Positions 8,263 to 15,395 are shown, numbered from the stretch's first letter. The stretch: DNA of 21,536 nucleotides from Clostridiales bacterium (GCA_019418305.1 DYCA01000007.1:47354-68889); one strand, 5' to 3'. Numbers and translations: made by a program. Notes: generated by a model not told the origin, from the sequence alone.

Positions 8263-8817
8263 ATGAATGTACCTTTGAACCCATATCTGGATTTATTTTT
8301 GACCTTTGCCCGCATCGGCGTCTGCACCTTTGGCGGCGGCTATGCCATGCTGCCGATTTTACAGCTTGAAGTGGTGGAAAAACGCGCATGGACAACCGAA
8401 GACGAGCTAATGGATTATTATGCAATCGGCCAGTGCACTCCCGGTGTCATTGCCGTCAATACCGCCACTTTCATCGGCTATAAGCGGCGCGGCATTTTGG
8501 GTGCTATCTGCGCTACAGCCGGAGTGGTATTCCCCTCTCTGGTCATTATCATTATCATTGCCGCGTTCATTCAGCAATTCGCCCACTTGCAGATTGTGCA
8601 AAACGCATTTTCCGGTGTGCGCATTGCAGTATGTGCGCTGGTCGTACAATCCGTTTGGAAATTGGCAAAGAAAAGCGTTGTGGACATGCCGACAGCGCTG
8701 ATTCTTTTGATTACCTTTGCAGCAGTTGCCTTTTTCGGCGTTTCTCCCGTGATTATGGTCGTCTTTTCCGGTGCTGCCGGCATTCTACTCGGACTTCTCC
8801 GGAGGCGGCGCGCATGA
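8263..8817 (+). CDS. chrA: Chromate transporter family protein, first half (short-chain CHR)
   Basis: A 184-residue hydrophobic protein with the conserved CHR-domain opening TFGGGYAMLPILQ and the QCTPGVIAVNTATFIGY motif, followed by five or so membrane helices. Single-domain (short) CHR proteins work as pairs. The partner is the next gene, overlapping by ATGA. By family they form a secondary transporter for chromate or a related oxyanion, but the physiological substrate in gut-type Clostridia is unproven. The start is not settled: the ATG at 8263 has AAAGG only one base upstream. A TTG at 8275 would have that site at about 13 bases, so neither spacing is ideal. Confidence 0.9.
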   Translation: MNVPLNPYLDLFLTFARIGVCTFGGGYAMLPILQLEVVEKRAWTTEDELMDYYAIGQCTPGVIAVNTATFIGYKRRGILGAICATAGVVFPSLVIIIIIAAFIQQFAHLQIVQNAFSGVRIAVCALVVQSVWKLAKKSVVDMPTALILLITFAAVAFFGVSPVIMVVFSGAAGILLGLLRRRRA

Positions 8818-9380
8818 TTTTTTTACAGCTTTTTTGGGAGTTTTTCAAAACCGGTCTTTTTTCCATCGGCGGCGGCTTGGCTACTCTTCCGTTTCTTCAG
8901 GATATTGCACAGAATTACCCTTGGTTTACCTCCAGCGACCTGCTGGATATGATTGCGGTTTCCGAGTCCACCCCCGGCCCTATGGGCGTCAACTCCGCCA
9001 CCTACGCCGGTTTTCGGGCTGCTGGTATACTCGGCTCGTTGACTGCAACCTTTTCACTGGTTCTGCCATCGGTCATTGTCATTGTCCTCATAGCCCGCGC
9101 ACTGACCCGATTCCGTGATTCTTCTTTGGTGCAGGACGGCTTTTACGGTTTACGCCCTGCCTCTGCCGGCCTGATTTTCGGCGCCATGCTCGAAGTCTTT
9201 GCTTCTTCCCTGTTTCACACAGAACTGTGGAACGGACTATCCAGCATTGTGTCCGTGCTCAATGTCCCGGCTATCACTTTTTTTATCGTCTTATCGTTTG
9301 CGATTTGGAAATTCTCTAAAATCCATCCCATCGTTTTCATTGGTGTGGGCGCGCTTTTTGGTATATTTTTTCATTTTTGA
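8814..9380 (+). CDS. chrA: Chromate transporter family protein, second half (short-chain CHR)
   Basis: A 188-residue membrane protein paralogous to the preceding gene, with SIGGGLATLPFLQ and SESTPGPMGVNSATYAGF matching the same two CHR motifs. I chose the ATG at 8814 because it forms an ATGA overlap with the upstream stop, has GGAGG nine bases before it, and gives the standard N-terminus. The frame open further upstream to 8631 lies inside the first gene and is not needed. The pair is probably a heterodimeric antiparallel transporter, as known for short CHR proteins. The substrate is inferred only from the family name. Confidence 0.92.
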   Translation: MIFLQLFWEFFKTGLFSIGGGLATLPFLQDIAQNYPWFTSSDLLDMIAVSESTPGPMGVNSATYAGFRAAGILGSLTATFSLVLPSVIVIVLIARALTRFRDSSLVQDGFYGLRPASAGLIFGAMLEVFASSLFHTELWNGLSSIVSVLNVPAITFFIVLSFAIWKFSKIHPIVFIGVGALFGIFFHF

Positions 9381-9385
9381 AAAAT

Positions 9386-9420
9386 ACGCGGCAGGAACCG
9401 ATAGGCTCCTGCCGCGTTTT
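9386..9420. terminator. Bidirectional intrinsic terminator
   Basis: ACGCGGCAGGA (9386-9396) pairs with TCCTGCCGCGT (9407-9417) around a 10-base loop. T-runs follow on the plus strand and the A-run AAAAA before it serves the minus strand. It lies between the converging chrA pair and the DUF6514-like gene. Confidence 0.9.
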
Positions 9421-9434
9421 CTTTTCTCTCTTTT

Positions 9435-9641
9435 CTACCGTGCCAAATAGTCTTCCACTACATCCCGAAAATGTACAGCCGCAACGCCATTTTCTTGCAG
9501 AAAGGCCGCCAGCACAGTTGTTTCTTCTAAAGAAGATGCAATATCCTCAAGACTGTCAATTTGTTCCTGCTCCCCTATGACAGCGATTCCATATTGCTCT
9601 CTGTCATCTGACTTACCTTTTGTTACCACATAGCGAACCAC
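9435..9641 (-). CDS. Small DUF6514-like protein of unknown function
   Basis: About 68 residues with no signal peptide and no membrane helix. The core VVRYVVTKGK followed by EQYGIAVIGE, and the end VHFRDVVEDYLA, recall the DUF6514 family of small clostridial proteins. That call is from memory of the pattern. The frame allows an ATG at 9671, but that codon has no ribosome binding site. A GTG at 9641 is preceded at eight bases by GGGGGTGAT, near-perfectly complementary to the 16S tail, so I take the GTG as the start. The protein is acidic with a predicted helix around IDSLEDIASSLEE. No function is known. It is probably monocistronic, since the upstream gene ends with its own terminator. Confidence 0.75.
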   Translation of the reverse strand: MVRYVVTKGKSDDREQYGIAVIGEQEQIDSLEDIASSLEETTVLAAFLQENGVAAVHFRDVVEDYLAR

Positions 9642-9828
9642 TTTTATCACCCCCTGTTTTACTTTCCGCATAGTTTTCGATCCGCTCGCCCATCTTTCTT
9701 ATATCTTCATTTCCACCATGATGCTTTTTTATCTGCAAGCACCATGCCCCCTTGGATCGTCTTTCTCATTCATTTTACGCGCAAACGCTTCATGTATTTG
9801 TCGAATCCGGCCGAACAAAAGATAAAAT
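9642..9828. other. Intergenic region upstream of the DUF6514-like gene
   Basis: No convincing coding frame here. It should carry the promoter of the minus-strand small gene. A TATAAG is visible near 9698-9703 on that strand, but no good -35 element goes with it. It also holds an imperfect inverted repeat at 9717-9746. Confidence 0.4.
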
Positions 9829-9862
9829 AATTACCGCAGACGACTTGACATCTGCGGTAATT
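9829..9862 (-). terminator. Intrinsic terminator after the C_GCAxxG_C_C gene
   Basis: AATTACCGCAGA (9829-9840) pairs perfectly with TCTGCGGTAATT (9851-9862) around a 10-base loop. On the minus strand it is followed by ATTTTATCTTTT. It begins two bases after the gene's stop codon. Confidence 0.88.
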
Positions 9863-9864
9863 GA

Positions 9865-10269
9865 TTATTCTGCTAAAGTTTGTTCGATCAAATTGCATGC
9901 ATCCTCAATACAGCCGTCACAGGAACGGCGCACTCTGCCGTCCGTGACGCCCTTAAGCTCCCGGCACAGATAGGTTCCGTTCTTCTCCTTAAAAGCCATT
10001 GCCAGCACCCTTGTCGTCTTATAAGTTTGGCCCTTGGTTGCGCCCGGATACTCCGTCCCCTTGCTGCCTCGCAAACCAGCCAGCATAAATGCTGCCGATA
10101 AGGCGCCGCAAACTTCCATCAATCCCATACCAAGACCGAATCCTTCCGCAACTCGATATGCGGTTTCTTCATCCAAACCAAACTGGTCGCAATACACACA
10201 AGCCACCGCCTGCGCACAGTTATAACCTTGCTCATGCAGGCGCTGTGCCCGCTCCGCCCGTTCTGTCAT
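9865..10269 (-). CDS. C_GCAxxG_C_C family (putative redox/metal-binding) protein
   Basis: A 134-residue cytoplasmic protein showing the cysteine pattern that gives the family its name: NCAQAVACVYC near residues 17-27, then EVCGALSAAFMLAGL (Cys54), a CREL cysteine (Cys102), and the closing cluster CDGCIEDAC (Cys117, 120, 125). The family is thought to bind a metal or to do thiol redox work, sometimes near oxidoreductases, but no reaction is established. An AAAGGAA site precedes the ATG. It starts 23 bases after the amidase stop with no terminator between, so both are probably cotranscribed. Why a cytoplasmic Cys-rich protein follows a secreted amidase is unclear. Confidence 0.9.
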   Translation of the reverse strand: MTERAERAQRLHEQGYNCAQAVACVYCDQFGLDEETAYRVAEGFGLGMGLMEVCGALSAAFMLAGLRGSKGTEYPGATKGQTYKTTRVLAMAFKEKNGTYLCRELKGVTDGRVRRSCDGCIEDACNLIEQTLAE

Positions 10270-10292
10270 AAAACAAATTTCCTTTCGTTCTT

Positions 10293-12047
10293 TTAGTATT
10301 CTACTTGCGTGAAATAGTACATAATCGCATTATACTGTGCACGCGCCTCCGCCTGCCAGTCTTCCTCGCTGTCAATGAATTTCTGATCTTCCTCATTGTC
10401 AATAAAACAGAATTCACTTGTCACCGCCGGAATAAACAGGGACGCTGCAATGCGATTGGTATAATAATAGTCTCCGTTACTGCCTTCCTTGAACACAACC
10501 TGTCGAATGGGAATTCCTAAGGTATCGTATTCCTCCAATAACGCTTCACCCAAAATTTTGCTTGGGCCTCCGTTTTTATCCGCAATCTGTGCAAGTACCT
10601 CCGCACCGCGTGCCGTCGTATTGGCTGCGTTATGATGGATACTGAAGAACAGATCTGCAGACACCGCATTTTGCTCCATCACAGTGCCGCGCAACGATAG
10701 CGAGCTGCCGTCTTCCATCGTATCACGTACCATGATCACATTGACGCCGGCATCCTCCAAATAGGATTGCAGATATTGCGCCACATACAGATTCACGTGT
10801 TTTTCATCCAGCGACATATCTGCATTATGCGCACCGATATCACTTCCACCATGTCCTGCATCCAGAATAACTGTCATTTTTCCATCCAAATGCGAGGTGC
10901 GAGGCGGTTCTACCGGGTCCTCCGGTTCGCCCTGACTGGCGTCGTAATCCCCGATTCGCGTCAAATAATCCGCGCTGCAATATCTCCCGGTGCCTGCACT
11001 GGTATCCATCAGATGTGCCCAGCCCTTTTCCATGCTGTCCACTACGATTTCATCACCGTTTTGCAAACGTCCCACGATACTGTAGCTCGTACCCGGGCCG
11101 GAACGGACTGACAAGGACGAATCTACCTTCACTCGATAAACGCCTGTCACAAACGGTTCTTCCGGCTCCTCCGGCTCTTCTGGTTCCGCGTCGTCTCCGT
11201 AATCCTTTATCCGGGTCAAATAGTCCGCACTGCAATACCCGCTGGTATTTTTGATATGCGCCCAACCGTTCTTCATTTCATCTACAATGATCTGTGCTCC
11301 GTTAGACAACTGGCCGACAATTCCATAGCTTGTCCCCGGACCGGAGCGAATCGACAGCGTCGAATCCACTTTCACCTGATAAATCCCCGTTACAAACGGC
11401 TCATCCGGTTTTTCCGGTTCCGGCTCCGGCTCCGGTTCTGGCTGAGGCGCCGACGGCGTTTTAATCTGAACGGTCTGTGTTGTACTTTCATAGGCAGCAG
11501 TAAAGCCAATAGCGGAGGATACATCTGCAATTTTATAATAGTTATTGCCGTTGATGTTGTAGCCCTTGATGGAAACCCCACTGCCATCCAACAGCACTTT
11601 TGACGTGGACTCCTGCACCCGCAGGGAGGTCGTTGATGCCACCGTCATTTCCCCGCCGACAACCGTATAGGCCTGTCCCGAAATCAAGTTAACCGCATTC
11701 TTGGCACTGTCCCATGTGACATTAAACGATATAGTGGTACCGTTAAGCAAATAAGCTAAATCCCGCAGCTTAAAATAATTATATCCGTCAATATTATACG
11801 CCTGCGGATTGACTGCTTCGCCATTCACCTGCACATGATGCGTGGAAGGCACAATTTTTAACGTGCTTGCCCGTGCTACCGGCAAATCCGTCTCTGTTGA
11901 TGTCTGTTCCGCTATTTTTGCCTCCGACGAAAACATTATCTCAGTTTCGTCTGCAAGCGCCGTCTGCGGCAGTTCCGCCGCTCCTGCACCTGAAATCGAT
12001 ATGTAAATGGCCGCGCACAGTAACGCGATAATTCGCTTGAAACGCAT
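10293..12047 (-). CDS. Secreted N-acetylmuramoyl-L-alanine amidase with stalk and two SH3b domains
   Basis: A 584-residue cell wall hydrolase. Residues 1-24 are a signal peptide (KRIIALLCAAIYISISGAGA). Residues about 62-197 hold two copper-amine-oxidase-N-like 'stalk' repeats, marked by YNIDGYNYFKLRDLAYLL and YNINGNNYYKIADVSSAIG. A Pro-Glu linker is at 201-217. Two bacterial SH3 domains follow (about 218-283 and 299-368), each with SIRSGPGTSY or SVRSGPGTSY and YCSADYLTRI, and would bind the wall. The C-terminal Amidase_3 domain (391-584) has zinc ligands His399 (DAGHGG), Glu415 and His471 (FSIHHNA), with catalytic Glu545 (TSEFCFID). It cleaves the bond between muramic acid and L-Ala of the stem peptide. 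A GGAGG six bases before the ATG and a good promoter upstream support the start. Confidence 0.95.
   Translation of the reverse strand: MRFKRIIALLCAAIYISISGAGAAELPQTALADETEIMFSSEAKIAEQTSTETDLPVARASTLKIVPSTHHVQVNGEAVNPQAYNIDGYNYFKLRDLAYLLNGTTISFNVTWDSAKNAVNLISGQAYTVVGGEMTVASTTSLRVQESTSKVLLDGSGVSIKGYNINGNNYYKIADVSSAIGFTAAYESTTQTVQIKTPSAPQPEPEPEPEPEKPDEPFVTGIYQVKVDSTLSIRSGPGTSYGIVGQLSNGAQIIVDEMKNGWAHIKNTSGYCSADYLTRIKDYGDDAEPEEPEEPEEPFVTGVYRVKVDSSLSVRSGPGTSYSIVGRLQNGDEIVVDSMEKGWAHLMDTSAGTGRYCSADYLTRIGDYDASQGEPEDPVEPPRTSHLDGKMTVILDAGHGGSDIGAHNADMSLDEKHVNLYVAQYLQSYLEDAGVNVIMVRDTMEDGSSLSLRGTVMEQNAVSADLFFSIHHNAANTTARGAEVLAQIADKNGGPSKILGEALLEEYDTLGIPIRQVVFKEGSNGDYYYTNRIAASLFIPAVTSEFCFIDNEEDQKFIDSEEDWQAEARAQYNAIMYYFTQVEY
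10944..11396 (-). repeat. Tandem SH3b domain duplication inside the amidase gene
   Basis: Two coding copies, about 11396-11196 and 11153-10944, share most residues (FVTGxYxVKVDSxLSxRSGPGTSYxIVG and YCSADYLTRIxDY) and are joined by a Glu-Pro linker. The second has a 4-5 residue insert (SAGTGR). The similarity suggests fairly recent duplication of one domain. Confidence 0.85.
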
Positions 12048-12095
12048 GTGAAACCTCCGTGCCGTCCCGTATGAATATGTGCTAATATGGATTGT

Positions 12096-12124
12096 ATTTT
12101 ATCACGAAACCGCCCGAAATTCAA
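12096..12124 (-). promoter_or_regulatory. Sigma-A promoter (extended -10) of the amidase gene
   Basis: On the minus strand, TTGAAT (12124-12119), 17-base spacer, then TGATAAAAT with the -10 TAAAAT at 12101-12096. The leader is about 40 bases, ending in GGAGG (12058-12054). Confidence 0.75.
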
Positions 12125-12138
12125 TGCTATCTGTCAGA

Positions 12139-12174
12139 AAGCGGGGCATTTGTAATATTACAAATGCCCCGCTT
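12139..12174. terminator. Perfect 36-base palindrome, terminator after the ROK kinase gene
   Basis: AAGCGGGGCATTTGTAAT (12139-12156) is directly followed by its exact reverse complement (12157-12174). It lies 21 bases beyond the ROK kinase stop. The T-run that follows on the minus strand is short (CTTTCTG), so termination may be imperfect. Confidence 0.75.
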
Positions 12175-12194
12175 ATGTTACAGTATTGCATCAT

Positions 12195-13115
12195 TTACAG
12201 CATTGCCGCGCCAATTAATCCGGCATCATTGCCAAGAGAAGCACACACAATCTCCGTATTGCACTTATCGCTGCGGAAGGTCTGCGGCGTTGTCAAACGG
12301 CGCAGCGGCTCAAGCAGTTTTTCACCGTAACCGGCCAAACCGCCGCCCAAAACCAGACATTCCGGCTGGAAGATATTAATATAGCTTGCCAGTCCGCTCG
12401 AAAGGTTTTCACAATAATCATCAAACAACTCACGGGCCAGCAAATCTCCCGCGTCCACAGCATCGCAAATCATCTTGGCGTCCAGATGCCCCGCGCTTTT
12501 GCTCAGCAGACTTTCGCGCCCCTCAGCCAATGCCCGTTCTGCAAACTTGACAAAGGCCGACGCCGACGCATATGCTTCCAGACAGCCCTTTCGTCCGCAG
12601 TTACACGGCTCACCGTCACGCTGGATGACAATATGCCCCATCTCACCCGCAATACCGTTGCAGCCGGTATAAAGTTTGCCGTCAATGATAATGCCACCGC
12701 CAACACCAGTGCCCAGCGTCACCATCAGCATGTTGCGCGCATTCTTCGCTGCGCCTGCCGTCGCTTCACCCAAAGCCGCACAGTTTGCATCGTTATCCAG
12801 CTGTACCGCACAGCTAAATTCCGGCTGAAAAGCGTCGGCAAAGCAAACGTTGTTCATGCCAAGATTCGTACCAAATTTCAGCGTGCAGGTCTCCTTGTCA
12901 AACGAACCGGGCACACCGATTCCGATACTTGTCACCTGACTTGCCGCAATGCCACGCTCTCCACACAAAGCCAACGCAAGCAGCTTCATATCCGCACACA
13001 AGCCTGCGGCATCTCCCGTTCTCGTGGGCGTACTCTGCTTTGCCAGCAGCGTGCCATCCTCTTCGCACAATGCAGCTTTGACCGATGTTCCACCCAGATC
13101 AATACCAATCCGCAT
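12195..13115 (-). CDS. glcK: ROK-family sugar kinase, probable glucokinase
   Basis: A 306-residue cytoplasmic kinase that by family phosphorylates glucose or another hexose with ATP. The phosphate-binding start MRIGIDLGGTSVKAAL, the catalytic LDNDANCAALGE (Asp109), the GTGVGGGIIIDG adenosine loop and the ROK zinc signature GEMGHI...CNCGRKGCLEAYAS (His161, Cys171, Cys173, Cys178) are all present. No DNA-binding domain precedes it, so it is a kinase and not a ROK repressor. Glucokinase is the most likely activity, but N-acetylmannosamine or fructose kinases look alike. It starts 23 bases after the PHP gene, with GGGACGGAAG upstream, and is probably cotranscribed with it. Confidence 0.92.
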   Translation of the reverse strand: MRIGIDLGGTSVKAALCEEDGTLLAKQSTPTRTGDAAGLCADMKLLALALCGERGIAASQVTSIGIGVPGSFDKETCTLKFGTNLGMNNVCFADAFQPEFSCAVQLDNDANCAALGEATAGAAKNARNMLMVTLGTGVGGGIIIDGKLYTGCNGIAGEMGHIVIQRDGEPCNCGRKGCLEAYASASAFVKFAERALAEGRESLLSKSAGHLDAKMICDAVDAGDLLARELFDDYCENLSSGLASYINIFQPECLVLGGGLAGYGEKLLEPLRRLTTPQTFRSDKCNTEIVCASLGNDAGLIGAAML

Positions 13116-13138
13116 ATAACTTCCGTCCCTTCTTCCGT

Positions 13139-13861
13139 TTATTCAAATAAATGCAGCCCGCGGCCGCGGAAATACGAATCCAACCGCTCCCGACTGCTAT
13201 TGACCACCAGCTCCTCCGGAAACCCGATATCTTCCAGCATAGCCAGTGCATTATCCACGCAGCCGACACGATACTCGATATGCGAATCGCTGTCCACAAC
13301 GATTGGCACCTCGTATTTTTTGCACAACCGAGCAATTTCCGTACAGTTTTCCCGGCTTCCCTTGCGAATAGCGAACGAATTGCTGTTAATCTCCACCAGC
13401 TTATCGTACTGATTACAGCGAGAGATAATGTATTCCTTATCAAAATCATACTTGGCATTGCCCGGATGACCCAGCGCATTGACCCGCTTGTCCTGCAGAA
13501 CCGCTTCCAGTGCTTCGGTATGCGCCGCTTTGGTTGACGGTTCAAAACAACATTCATGGAATGACGCCAACGCAAACTCAATCGTTTTCAGACTGCCCGC
13601 CTGCATATGATCCAGCTCTCCGCCCGGACAGATATTGAATTCGATACCGCGAATCACGGTCACGCCCTCGATTTGACGCGGCAGAATATCCAGATTGGAA
13701 AAATGCCACTCATGCGGCGCATCTCCCATGTCCGGTCCGTGATCAGTAATGCCGATAGCAATCAACCCGCGGCTTTTTGCACCGCGCGCCATTTCATAAA
13801 CCGTGGAGTAAGCATGTGTACTTGCGATTGTGTGAGTGTGCAGGTCTGCTACGATTTGCAT
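13139..13861 (-). CDS. PHP-domain phosphoesterase, YcdX-like
   Basis: A 240-residue metal-dependent phosphatase of the PHP family. Metal ligands are visible: DLHTHT (His8, His10), ITDHGP (His41), RGIEFN (Glu74), FHECCF (His102), GHPGN (His132) and VVDSDSH (Asp192, His194). YcdX-type enzymes use a trinuclear zinc site, but the natural substrate here is not known. Polymerase/exonuclease-type and histidinol-phosphatase relatives are longer. An AAAGGAG sits 11 bases before the ATG at 13861. It is followed closely by the ROK kinase, so sugar phosphate metabolism is a reasonable but unproven context. Confidence 0.88.
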   Translation of the reverse strand: MQIVADLHTHTIASTHAYSTVYEMARGAKSRGLIAIGITDHGPDMGDAPHEWHFSNLDILPRQIEGVTVIRGIEFNICPGGELDHMQAGSLKTIEFALASFHECCFEPSTKAAHTEALEAVLQDKRVNALGHPGNAKYDFDKEYIISRCNQYDKLVEINSNSFAIRKGSRENCTEIARLCKKYEVPIVVDSDSHIEYRVGCVDNALAMLEDIGFPEELVVNSSRERLDSYFRGRGLHLFE

Positions 13862-13938
13862 AAACTTGTATGCTCCTTTATGATATGCTTGTTTCTACAA
13901 CAGATATGTATTCCGAAGCCGCGCATGCGCTTACACCA

Positions 13939-13961
13939 AAAGCCCAGCGTCGCTGGGCTTT
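13939..13961 (-). terminator. Intrinsic terminator after hprK
   Basis: AAAGCCCAGC (13939-13948) pairs with GCTGGGCTTT (13952-13961) around a 3-base loop, followed on the minus strand by a short T-run. It separates hprK from the PHP gene. Confidence 0.7.
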
Positions 13962-14015
13962 GATAAAATCACTGTTCACCAATCGGGCCGGAATACGCCG
14001 CCTGATATCCGAATT

Positions 14016-14948
14016 TTAATTGCCGTACTGCTTGAGCATACGCTCCTGCAATTCTTTAGCTGCATTAAAGCCCATCTTCTTCTGGCGGTCGTTCATGGCA
14101 GCCACCTCAATGATAACAGCCAGATTTCGACCAGGCTTAACCGGAATGGTCATGCTGGGCACGGCAATATCCAAAATAGAAGTAGTTTGTCCATCCAGTC
14201 CAAGACGGTCGTACTGCTTGCCTTCTTCCCAAGGCTCCAGATTGATGACCAGCTCGACCTTTTCGGTCATCTTAATGGCGCCCACACCGAAAATGCGGCG
14301 CACGTCCACAATGCCGATACCGCGCAGTTCAATAAAATGGCGAATCACTTCTGGCGCGGTACCGACCAGCGTCTTATCCGACACACGCTTGATTTCCACC
14401 GCGTCATCGGCTATCAGGCGGTGTCCACGCTTGACCAACTCAATTGCCGTTTCTGACTTACCTACACCGGAATCACCCAACAGCAACACGCCTTCGCCGT
14501 AAATCTCAATCAAAACGCCGTGCAGCGTTACGCGCGGCGCAAGGTTGACCTTAAGTGACGCAATGATGGCGCTCATAATGGTCGAAGTAAATTCATTGGT
14601 GCGCAAAATCGGTACACCGCATTTCTGCGCCGCTTCCATGCATTCCGGAAACACATCAATATTACGCGAAATAATCAGCACCGGAATTCCGGTGGAAAAC
14701 AAACGCTCAAAGCAAGCACGCCGGGCATCCGGCTCCATCCGCTCCACATAGCTTGACTCCACCTTACCCATAATCTGGATGCGGTTAGGATCAAAATAAT
14801 CGAAAAAGCCCGCCAGCTGCAAGCCGGGACGGTTGACGTCGTCCTTTGTGATTTCGGTCTTTTCAAAGCCTTCCGGACCGTAAACCACCTCAAAATTAAA
14901 TTCCTGAATGAGATCCCCCAGACTGACGCCAAACTCTTTTAACTGCAT
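14016..14948 (-). CDS. hprK: HPr kinase/phosphorylase
   Basis: A bifunctional enzyme that phosphorylates HPr at its regulatory serine (and reverses this), controlling the PTS and CcpA-type catabolite control. The 310 residues match the family. Visible are the N-terminal domain, TLHGVLIEIYGEGVLLLGD with His133, the P-loop GDSGVGKSE (148-156), the aspartates in HRLIADDAVEI, the family signature IELRGIGIVDVRRIFG, and the C-terminal NDRQKKMGFNAAKEL. The frame stays open upstream to 15284, across rpmB on the other strand. The ATG at 14948 is chosen because it gives the family N-terminus and a GAAGGGAG lies upstream. HPr and CcpA genes are not nearby. Confidence 0.96.
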   Translation of the reverse strand: MQLKEFGVSLGDLIQEFNFEVVYGPEGFEKTEITKDDVNRPGLQLAGFFDYFDPNRIQIMGKVESSYVERMEPDARRACFERLFSTGIPVLIISRNIDVFPECMEAAQKCGVPILRTNEFTSTIMSAIIASLKVNLAPRVTLHGVLIEIYGEGVLLLGDSGVGKSETAIELVKRGHRLIADDAVEIKRVSDKTLVGTAPEVIRHFIELRGIGIVDVRRIFGVGAIKMTEKVELVINLEPWEEGKQYDRLGLDGQTTSILDIAVPSMTIPVKPGRNLAVIIEVAAMNDRQKKMGFNAAKELQERMLKQYGN

Positions 14949-14991
14949 AAACCATGCTCCCTTCCACAATGGCAGGTGATAAGATGATTGT

Positions 14992-15020
14992 ATTATACCC
15001 CCTTTTCCCCCACTTTTCAA
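14992..15020 (-). promoter_or_regulatory. hprK: Sigma-A promoter of hprK
   Basis: On the minus strand, TTGAAA (15020-15015), a 17-base spacer, and a consensus TATAAT (14997-14992). The spacer is almost pure purine with two runs of five G. Confidence 0.82.
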
Positions 15021-15078
15021 CGGTTTCCGTCGGGACTGCGTTAAAACTTGAAAAAGCATTTTTTTTGTAAAAAATAAC

Positions 15079-15107
15079 TTGCATTTTACTCTTTGTTGTG
15101 GTATTAT
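15079..15107 (+). promoter_or_regulatory. rpmB: Sigma-A promoter of rpmB, extended -10
   Basis: TTGCAT at 15079-15084, 17 bases ending TGTGG, then TATTAT at 15102-15107 (an overlapping TATAAT starts three bases later). It faces away from the hprK promoter, 59 bases apart. Confidence 0.78.
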
Positions 15108-15149
15108 AATATCCGTTATGCAATGCACAAGAGAAGGAGGTGCAGGAAA

Positions 15150-15338
15150 ATGGCAAAGTGCGATATTTGCGGCAAGGGCGTGACCTTTGGCATTCAGGTT
15201 TCCCACTCTCATCGTCGCTCCAACCGTACCTGGAAGCCGAACGTTCGTCGTGTAAAGGCTCTGGTGGACGGTACTCCCCGCCATATCAACGTGTGTACTC
15301 GGTGCCTCCGCTCCGGCAAGGTAACCCGCGCGATCTGA
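15150..15338 (+). CDS. rpmB: Large subunit ribosomal protein bL28
   Basis: A 62-residue basic protein of the 50S subunit. The start MAKCDICGKG, the middle VSHSHRRSNRTWKPNVRRV and the end CTRCLRSGKVTRAI are typical of L28. Two CxxC pairs (Cys4, Cys7, Cys49, Cys52) show that this is the zinc-binding form. The frame runs upstream to 15093, but the ATG at 15150, after GAGAAGGAGGTGC, is the right start. Confidence 0.98.
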   Translation: MAKCDICGKGVTFGIQVSHSHRRSNRTWKPNVRRVKALVDGTPRHINVCTRCLRSGKVTRAI

Positions 15339-15367
15339 TTTGCAGACGCGATACCGTTGAAACTGTC

Positions 15368-15395
15368 AAAGCGCTCTGCTTGCAGAGCGCTTTTC
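15368..15395 (+). terminator. Intrinsic terminator after rpmB
   Basis: AAAGCGCTCTGC (15368-15379) and GCAGAGCGCTTT (15382-15393) form a near-perfect hairpin followed by T residues. Only 35 bases separate it from the azlC start. Confidence 0.85.

Noticed and set aside
8263..9380. A frameshifted single chrA gene
   Set aside because: Both halves carry complete CHR motifs, and the second has its own GGAGG and ATG at an ATGA overlap. This is the known two-gene form, not a broken long gene.
9752..9973. Plus-strand frame of 73 codons
   Set aside because: It crosses the perfect terminator hairpin and runs into the antisense of the C_GCAxxG_C_C gene. There is no ribosome binding site.
12486..13412. 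Plus-strand open frame of 308 codons
   Set aside because: It lies opposite the ROK kinase and PHP genes, has no ribosome binding site, and its translation is rich in Arg, Cys, Ser and His with no domain pattern. It is a shadow of the real genes.
13862..13938. Repeats before the PHP gene (two CATATC copies, GCGCATGCGC palindrome)
   Set aside because: They are short and common by chance, with no matching -35/-10 pair, so I do not call an operator or promoter.
14949..15284. Possible N-terminal extension of HprK
   Set aside because: The frame is open, but it runs through both promoters and antisense to rpmB. The HprK family begins at the residues encoded from 14948.
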